Notes under the pieces: model-generated
Database searches by the model: none
Told to the model about the DNA's origin: nothing
The model's input: the letters and a program-made list of their open reading frames with translations, nothing else
Made by a program: the position numbers and the translations under genes
Shown: in pieces, positions 12,256 to 17,113 of the stretch
Layout: each line of letters starts with the position of its first letter
How positions within the stretch are numbered: position 1 is the stretch's first letter
NCBI GenBank assembly: GCA_002452635.1
Contig: DKEU01000070.1
Span: 7,140 to 24,252 of the forward strand
DNA: 17,113 nucleotides
Origin: Desulfovibrionaceae bacterium UBA6814
GTDB lineage: Bacteria; Desulfobacterota; Desulfovibrionia; Desulfovibrionales; Desulfovibrionaceae
Reading direction: 5' to 3'

Positions 12256-15078
12256 ATGCGCGCATCACGGTTTCTGCTGCCCCTGTTCCTGGCCGTCGTT
12301 CTCCTGGCGGCATCTCCAGGCGCGGCAGCCCCGGAGGGGCCGGCTGCGGCCGGGTCCGGCCGCGACGCCATCACCGTGGTGCTGGACGACAACTACCCGC
12401 CTTACATCTTCCGCGACGCCGAGGGCAGGCTGCAAGGGCTCCTGGTGGACCAGTGGCGGCTGTGGGAGACGCAGACCGGGGTGGCGGTGGTGCTCATGGG
12501 CATGGACTGGGGCGACGCCCAGAGGCACTTCCTGACCGGCAAGGCCGACGTCATCGACACCATCTTCCTGACTCCGGAGCGGGTCCCGTTCTACGAGTTC
12601 ACCAAGCCCTACGCCCACCTGGATGTCCAGGTCTTCGCCCGGGAGGACCTGGGCGGCATCGCCGACCTGGCCGCGCTGAGCGGGTTCGTGGTGGGGGTCA
12701 AGCGGGGGGACGCCAGCAACCCGGTGCTGCGCGCCGGCGGGGTGGCCAGCCTGCGGGAGTACGACAGCTACGAGCAGGTCATCCGGGCGGCCCGGCGGGG
12801 CGAGGTCCACGTGTTCTGCATGGACAAGCCCCCGGCCCTCTACTACCTGTACAAGCTGGGCATGGAGCGGGAGTTCCGCCTGTGCTTCACCCTGGGCTCC
12901 GGGGAATTCCACCGCGCGGTGCGCAAGGGCCGCCGCGACCTGCTCAACCTGGTGGAGTCCGGGTTCGCCGCCATCCCGCCGGCCCACCTGGCCGAGGCCG
13001 AAAAGAAATGGCTGGGCTCTCCCCTGGGCGCCCCTCCCGCCCTGCGCCACCTGTTCCTGGCCCTGGCCGGGGCCGGCGGGGTGGTGCTGGTCCTGGGAGC
13101 CTTCATCCTGGTCTTGCGCCGCACCGTGCGCCGCCAGACCGCCCGGCTGAACGAGCTCCTGGACGAGGTGCGCAGCAGCGAGGAGCGCTGGAGCTTCGCC
13201 CTGGAGGGCGCGCGGGACGGGGTCTGGGACTGGGACATCCCCACCGGCAAGGTGTTCCAGTCGCTGCGCTGGATGGAGATGCTCGGGTACGCCGAGAGCG
13301 AAATCGGCAACAGCATCGAGGAATGGCTGAACCGGGTCCACCCGGACGACAGCAGCCGGGCCTATGCCGACCTGGGCCGCCACCTGCGCGGCGAGACGCC
13401 GTTCTACGAGTGCGAGTTCCGGATCCGGTGCAAGGACGGCTCCTACCGCTGGGTGCTGTCCCGCGGCAAGGTCATGGAGCGGCTTGAGAACGGCTCGCCC
13501 CGGCGGATCATCGGCACCCTGCGGGACGTGAGCCACGCCAAGCAGGCCGAGGCCGCCCTGGCTCAGAGCGAGGACCGCTACCGCCAGCTCTTCGAGATGG
13601 AGTCCGACGCCATCGTGCTCATCGAGAACCAGGGGGGCCGGATCCTGGAGGCCAACCAGGCCGCCTGCCTGCTCTACGGCTACACCCGGAGCCGGCTTCT
13701 GGCCATGCACAACTACGACCTCTCGGCCGAGCCGGACGAGACCCGCCGCGCCACCCGGGAGGGAGACACCCTGGTGCCCATCCGCTGGCACCGCAAGCAG
13801 GACGGCACGGTGTTCCCGGTGGAGATCACCGGCCGGCATTTCGAGTGGGAGGGCCGGCCGGTGCACATCGCGGCCATCCGGGACGTCTCCGCCCGCCTGG
13901 ACATGGAGAGCCGGCTCCTGGCCGCCAAGGACGCCGCCGAGGCGGCCAACCGGGCCAAGGGCGAGTTCCTGGCCAACGTGAGCCACGAGCTGCGCACCCC
14001 CCTGAACGGGGTGCTGGCCATGCTCCAGCTCCTGGACGCCCAGCCCCTGGACCCGGAGCGCAGGGAGCTGGTGCAGACCGCCCTGGAATCCGGCCGGGGG
14101 CTCCTGCACATCATCAACGACATCCTCACCTTCGCCCGCATCGAGGCCGGCCGCCTGGAGATCCTGCGCGAGCCCGCGGACCTGCGGGCCATCCTGTCCT
14201 CCCTGCAGCGGGCCTTCCGCTACGAGGCCGACAGACGGGGGCTCAGCCTGGCGGTGCAGGTCCACGAGTCCGTGCCCCAGCGCCTGCTGGCCGACCCCGG
14301 GCGGCTGCGCCAGATCCTGTTCAACCTCATCGGCAATGCGCTCAAGTTCACCGAGTCGGGCGGGGTGGAGGTGGAGGCCCGCATGCTGCCGCACTGCCCG
14401 GCCCGGGGCGAACTCTGCCTGCTGGTCAGCGTGGCGGATTCCGGCATCGGCATTCCCCCCGGGATGCTGGACGCGGTGTTCGAGCCCTTCACCCAGGCCG
14501 ACGGCTCCCTCACCCGGCGCCGGCAGGGCGCGGGCATCGGCCTGGGGATCGTGCGCGCCCTGGTGCGGCTGATGCACGGGACCCTGGCCGTGGACAGCGA
14601 GGAAGGGCGGGGCACCACCCTGTACGTCACCATCCCCTGCGGGCAGGTGGCGAACCTCCCGGCCGTGCCGCAGGCCCCGGAGCCCGAGCCGGCTGCGGAG
14701 TTCCCCGGCCTGCGGGTGCTCCTGGCCGAGGACGACCGGGTCAACCGGTTTGCGGCCGTCCGCTTCCTGGAGGGCCTGGGCTGTACGGTGCGCACCGCCG
14801 CCGACGGCCGGCGCGCCCTGGAGCTGCTCCGGCAGGAGGAATTCGACCTGCTCATCGTGGACATCCAGATGCCCGAGATGGACGGGCTGGCCGTGGCCCG
14901 GGAGGTGCGCGCCGGGGAGGGGCCGGGGGGCAAGCCCCATCTGCCCATCCTGGCCATGACCGCCCACGCCATGCCCGGAGACCGGGAGAAGTACCTGGCC
15001 GCCGGCATGGACGGGTACGTGTCCAAGCCCGTGGAGGTGCCCGAGCTGGCCCGGGCCATGGCCGCGGTTTTGCGCTGA
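12256..15078 (+). CDS. Hybrid sensor histidine kinase/response regulator with solute-binding sensor (940 aa)
   Basis: This membrane kinase senses a periplasmic ligand and relays phosphate internally. Domains in order: signal peptide (about 1-25); a family 3 solute-binding domain (38-253; DDNYPPYIF, later PERVPFYEFTKPY); one membrane helix (265-287); a short linker helix; two PAS domains (about 308-428 and 437-548, the first with a PAC-like RCKDGSYRWV end); a dimerisation domain with SHELRTP and phosphoacceptor H577; an ATPase domain with N-box NLIGNALKF, G1 DSGIGI (728-733) and G2 GAGIGLG (758-764); and a receiver domain with E825/D826/D827, phosphoacceptor D869, T902 and K924. All catalytic residues are intact. 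The family 3 domain usually binds amino acids or similar small polar compounds. No separate output regulator is adjacent. The ribosome-binding site is weak. Confidence 0.93.
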   Translation: MRASRFLLPLFLAVVLLAASPGAAAPEGPAAAGSGRDAITVVLDDNYPPYIFRDAEGRLQGLLVDQWRLWETQTGVAVVLMGMDWGDAQRHFLTGKADVIDTIFLTPERVPFYEFTKPYAHLDVQVFAREDLGGIADLAALSGFVVGVKRGDASNPVLRAGGVASLREYDSYEQVIRAARRGEVHVFCMDKPPALYYLYKLGMEREFRLCFTLGSGEFHRAVRKGRRDLLNLVESGFAAIPPAHLAEAEKKWLGSPLGAPPALRHLFLALAGAGGVVLVLGAFILVLRRTVRRQTARLNELLDEVRSSEERWSFALEGARDGVWDWDIPTGKVFQSLRWMEMLGYAESEIGNSIEEWLNRVHPDDSSRAYADLGRHLRGETPFYECEFRIRCKDGSYRWVLSRGKVMERLENGSPRRIIGTLRDVSHAKQAEAALAQSEDRYRQLFEMESDAIVLIENQGGRILEANQAACLLYGYTRSRLLAMHNYDLSAEPDETRRATREGDTLVPIRWHRKQDGTVFPVEITGRHFEWEGRPVHIAAIRDVSARLDMESRLLAAKDAAEAANRAKGEFLANVSHELRTPLNGVLAMLQLLDAQPLDPERRELVQTALESGRGLLHIINDILTFARIEAGRLEILREPADLRAILSSLQRAFRYEADRRGLSLAVQVHESVPQRLLADPGRLRQILFNLIGNALKFTESGGVEVEARMLPHCPARGELCLLVSVADSGIGIPPGMLDAVFEPFTQADGSLTRRRQGAGIGLGIVRALVRLMHGTLAVDSEEGRGTTLYVTIPCGQVANLPAVPQAPEPEPAAEFPGLRVLLAEDDRVNRFAAVRFLEGLGCTVRTAADGRRALELLRQEEFDLLIVDIQMPEMDGLAVAREVRAGEGPGGKPHLPILAMTAHAMPGDREKYLAAGMDGYVSKPVEVPELARAMAAVLR

Positions 15079-15126
15079 CGCCCCGCGCCGTCCGGCGCGG
15101 ACGACTCTCCCCCCATAGTGTCTCGG

Positions 15127-15161
15127 TTCTCCCTGCGGTTGGGCAGGTTGGGAAGTTTTTT
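15127..15161 (+). terminator. Likely intrinsic terminator of the sensor kinase gene
   Basis: A two-part stem (TTCTC with GGGAA, including one G-U pair, then CCTGC with GCAGG after a two-base bulge) closes a GGTTGG loop and is followed by G and six Ts (15156-15161). Its T-run is also the left arm of the next dyad. Confidence 0.55.
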
Positions 15162-15204
15162 GGGCAAAATGTACCCTTGTGGGTAGAAAATGCCCAAGAA
15201 ACTT
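15153..15204 (+). ncRNA. Long two-tier hairpin, candidate leader RNA or operator
   Basis: A 14-bp outer stem (15153-15166 with 15191-15204, one G-U pair) encloses a symmetric internal loop (AAATG facing GAAAA), a 5-bp inner stem (TACCC with GGGTA) and a TTGT tetraloop. Twenty bases of two-sided pairing in so regular a form are unlikely by chance. It lies about 155 bases before the coiled-coil gene. RNA or DNA function is undecided. Confidence 0.5.
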
Positions 15205-15359
15205 AGGGGCATACCCTATCGACACCAACCGGGTGCAGGGATAACCATCACGTCCCAAAGCGGAATACCCTGTTTCCAGGCTTGTGCGGGAGAACCAGCG
15301 CCCTGCCGATGCGGCGGCAGGCCTTCCGCAACCACCTTCCAAACAGCACGGGAGGCCGC

Positions 15360-15545
15360 ATGGTCGACGACGCGCAATACCCCGAGGGATTGTTCGCCGA
15401 ATCCAGCAACGTCCGGAAAACGGCAGAGATCAACAGCTATGAAGTCCAGAAACTGGCTGACTCCGTTCGTCTTCTGGAAAACACGGTCAAGGAGCTGCGC
15501 AAGGACATTCTGACCATACGGGACGACTTGTCCGGCAAGGCGTGA
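15360..15545 (+). CDS. Small coiled-coil protein (61 aa)
   Basis: I do not recognise a named family. The product is acidic at its N-terminus and then forms a continuous amphipathic helix from about residue 19 to 57, with leucine, isoleucine and valine at heptad positions in KLADSVRLLENTVKELRK and the following ILTIRDDL. That predicts a dimeric or oligomeric coiled coil with no membrane segment or cysteine. ATG at 15360 has GGGAGG four bases upstream. The next gene, a glutamate-synthase-like protein, begins 58 bases downstream with its own ribosome-binding site, so the pair may be co-transcribed. The gene is short, but the ribosome-binding site, the clean heptad pattern and the lack of a competing frame support it. 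Confidence 0.68.
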   Translation: MVDDAQYPEGLFAESSNVRKTAEINSYEVQKLADSVRLLENTVKELRKDILTIRDDLSGKA

Positions 15546-15603
15546 TGGGAGGTTTTCGCGGCGTAGGTACGTTTCCAGGGGACAACTTACAGGAGCACGA
15601 CGA

Positions 15604-17113
15604 ATGTTTCAGTGGAACAAGAGCAACGATGTTCTGGGCACGGTGAACCGGGGCAATCCGGCCGAGTCGGGTTTGTGCACTTTGTGCCGCGCCGATTGCG
15701 CCGGAAAGTGCGAGACCTGGATGTCCAGCCTCAAGGGACGCCAGATGCTGTACCCGCGCGATTTCGGCTTGGTCACCGCAGGCAGCGCCAACACCACGCA
15801 CGTGGGCGTCAACTACAATGCCCTGCGCATCCAGGGATACAATTACGGCGCCACGGGCATGAAGGGGCGCTCCACCAGCCCGGATGACTGCCTGTTCACC
15901 AATGTCAGCCTGGAAACCAAGTTCGGCAACGGCTGCAAGACCACAAGCCGGATGCCGCTCATGACCGGGGCTCTCGGTTCCACCTTCATAGCGGCCAAGT
16001 ACTGGAATTCGTTCGCTATCGGTTGCTCCCTGGTGGGCATACCCATCGTCATCGGCGAGAACGTCGTGGGCGTGGACCGCAAGTCCACCATAGCCGAGGG
16101 GCGGATCAAGGAATCGCCCGAACTCGACCGCCGGCTGGACGTCTACATGCGCTACCACGACGGGTACGGCGCCATCATCGTGCAGCTCAACGTGGAGGAC
16201 GCCCGCAACGGCGTGGCCGAGTACGTCATCGACAAGTACGGGGACAAGGTCTTCATCGAGCTGAAATGGGGCCAGGGCGCCAAGAACATCGGCGGCGAGA
16301 TCGAGGTCACCACCCTGGACTACGCCCTGTTCCTCAAGAAGCGCGGCTACCTCCTGGATCCCGACCCGGAGCTGGAGGAAGTGCAGGCCGCCTACCGGGC
16401 CGGCAACATCAAGGGCTTTGCCCGGCACAGCCGGCTGGGCTACACCGATCTCACCTCGGCCGAGGCGGTGGAGGCGAGCTTCCTGGAGAACGTGGCCCGG
16501 CTGCGCAGCCTCGGGTTCAAGCGCATCTCCCTGAAGACCGGCTCCTACGGCATGCAGGCCCTGGCCATGGCCATCAAGTACGCCTCCGAGGCCGGGCTGG
16601 ACCTGCTCACCATCGACGGCTCCGGCGGCGGCACGGGCATGAGCCCCTGGAACATGATGGAGACCTGGGGCGTTCCCTCGATCCTCATCCATTCCAAGGC
16701 GTGGGAGTATGCCTCCCTGCTCGCCAGCCGGTCCCGCAACGTGGTGGACCTGTCCTTTGCCGGCGGCCTGGCCCGCGAGGACCACATCTTCAAGGCCCTG
16801 GCCCTGGGCGCGCCCTTCGTCAAGATGGTGTGCATGGGCCGCGGGCTGATGATCCCCGGCTTCCTGGGCACCAACATCGAGGGGGCCCTGCACCCCGAGC
16901 GCCGCGCCGACATCAACGGCAACTGGGACAGCCTGCCCAAGACCGTCAAGGACATCGGCGAGGAGCCCGGGCAGATATTCGCCGGCTACAGCCAACTGGA
17001 GAAGCGGCTCGGCTCCAAGGGGGTCAAGGAGCTGCCCTTCGGGGCCATCGCCACCTACACCCTGGCCGACAAGCTCGGCGCCGGGCTGCAGCAGCTCCTG
17101 GCCGGAGTGCGGA
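15604..17113 (+). CDS. FMN-binding glutamate synthase-like protein, 3' end outside window (503 aa seen)
   Basis: This is the start of a protein of the glutamate synthase large-subunit domain 2 type, a flavin TIM barrel that in true glutamate synthase forms glutamate from 2-oxoglutarate and ammonia. The barrel covers about residues 110-480. GSGGGTGMSPWNM is the phosphate-binding and loop region (glutamate synthase has GGTGASP), and FAGGLAREDHIFKALALGA is the late strand-helix typical of FMN barrels. Residues 25-36 hold CTLCRADCAGKC, a CX2CX3CX3C cluster-like motif at the N-terminus. The cysteine triad that binds the 3Fe-4S cluster after the barrel in ordinary glutamate synthase is not seen in the region present; CMGRGLMIPGFLGTN stands in its place. 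ATG at 15604 is eight bases after AGGAG. No GltD-like subunit is visible in the window. The frame is open at the window end. Confidence 0.88.
   Translation, partial: MFQWNKSNDVLGTVNRGNPAESGLCTLCRADCAGKCETWMSSLKGRQMLYPRDFGLVTAGSANTTHVGVNYNALRIQGYNYGATGMKGRSTSPDDCLFTNVSLETKFGNGCKTTSRMPLMTGALGSTFIAAKYWNSFAIGCSLVGIPIVIGENVVGVDRKSTIAEGRIKESPELDRRLDVYMRYHDGYGAIIVQLNVEDARNGVAEYVIDKYGDKVFIELKWGQGAKNIGGEIEVTTLDYALFLKKRGYLLDPDPELEEVQAAYRAGNIKGFARHSRLGYTDLTSAEAVEASFLENVARLRSLGFKRISLKTGSYGMQALAMAIKYASEAGLDLLTIDGSGGGTGMSPWNMMETWGVPSILIHSKAWEYASLLASRSRNVVDLSFAGGLAREDHIFKALALGAPFVKMVCMGRGLMIPGFLGTNIEGALHPERRADINGNWDSLPKTVKDIGEEPGQIFAGYSQLEKRLGSKGVKELPFGAIATYTLADKLGAGLQQLLAGVR

Larger units (their letters stand above)
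15079..15359. other. Structured intergenic region before the coiled-coil gene
   Basis: No credible gene was found in these 281 bases. From left to right it holds a GC-rich stem without T-run (15083-15089 with 15094-15100), a likely intrinsic terminator (15127-15161), a long dyad (15153-15204) and a smaller hairpin (15214-15240). I could not match the whole to a riboswitch class I know. Confidence 0.55.

Noticed and set aside
12265..15342. A 1025-residue open frame on the minus strand opposite the sensor kinase
   Set aside because: It is a by-product of high GC content. The plus frame has intact kinase domains with all motifs, while the minus product is low-complexity Gly/His/Gln/Val sequence without any domain.
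15079..15359. Known riboswitch (glycine, cyclic-di-GMP, glutamine)
   Set aside because: The conserved core sequences of these classes were not found, although the region is clearly structured.
1..17113. CRISPR array, insertion sequence or rRNA gene
   Set aside because: No regularly spaced direct repeats, transposase motifs or rRNA-like sequence were seen.

Overview
The window looks like chromosomal DNA of a high-GC, anaerobic, cytochrome-rich member of the Desulfovibrionales or a close relative. The main evidence is a secreted tetraheme cytochrome c3, a multi-subunit 2-oxoacid:ferredoxin oxidoreductase, a polyferredoxin-type membrane protein with a CXXC micro-protein, and an FMN glutamate-synthase-like protein with an N-terminal cysteine cluster. 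Most genes are strongly biased to GCC, CTG and GGC codons. The stretch at about 8.45-11.02 kb is visibly less biased.

Layout. (1) 24-1967, minus strand: a compact cluster of a 44-residue CXXC micro-protein, a NapH-like 4Fe-4S membrane protein whose start overlaps the micro-protein stop, and a sugar-nucleotide-type nucleotidyltransferase. (2) 2130-3335, plus: an MFS transporter, converging on (3) 3407-5845, minus: porD-porA-porB, ending at a strong hairpin terminator; no gamma subunit gene is present. (4) 6134-6535, plus: tetraheme cytochrome c3, divergent from por, with a good sigma70-type promoter, an upstream dyad and a downstream intrinsic terminator. (5) 6599-8195, minus: an FKBP-type prolyl isomerase, a TesA-like esterase that overlaps it, and a thioredoxin-type arsenate reductase. 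(6) 8345-8432, plus: tRNA-Ser(TGA) with encoded CCA. (7) 8433-11020: a 413-base gene-free stretch, then a two-gene module made of a small membrane protein and a membrane-anchored caspase-like protease with a C-terminal formylglycine-generating-enzyme (SUMF1/C-type-lectin) fold. This is the accessory part of the window. (8) 11115-12200: an ADP-ribosylglycohydrolase-fold protein that seems to lack the metal-binding motifs. (9) 12256-15078: a hybrid sensor kinase with a periplasmic solute-binding domain. (10) 15079-15359: a structured non-coding region, then a 61-residue coiled-coil protein and an FMN glutamate-synthase-like protein cut by the window end.

How the genes fit together. PorDAB would pass electrons from 2-oxoacid oxidation to ferredoxin. 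Cytochrome c3 is a periplasmic electron carrier coupled to hydrogenases and formate dehydrogenases in this lineage. The 4Fe-4S membrane protein and the glutamate-synthase-like protein are further iron-sulfur redox proteins. The caspase-FGE module beside tRNA-Ser is the best candidate for a poorly described system: a membrane-tethered protease with a ligand-binding-type domain and a dedicated small membrane partner, plausibly acting in defence or regulated cell death. That role is inference.
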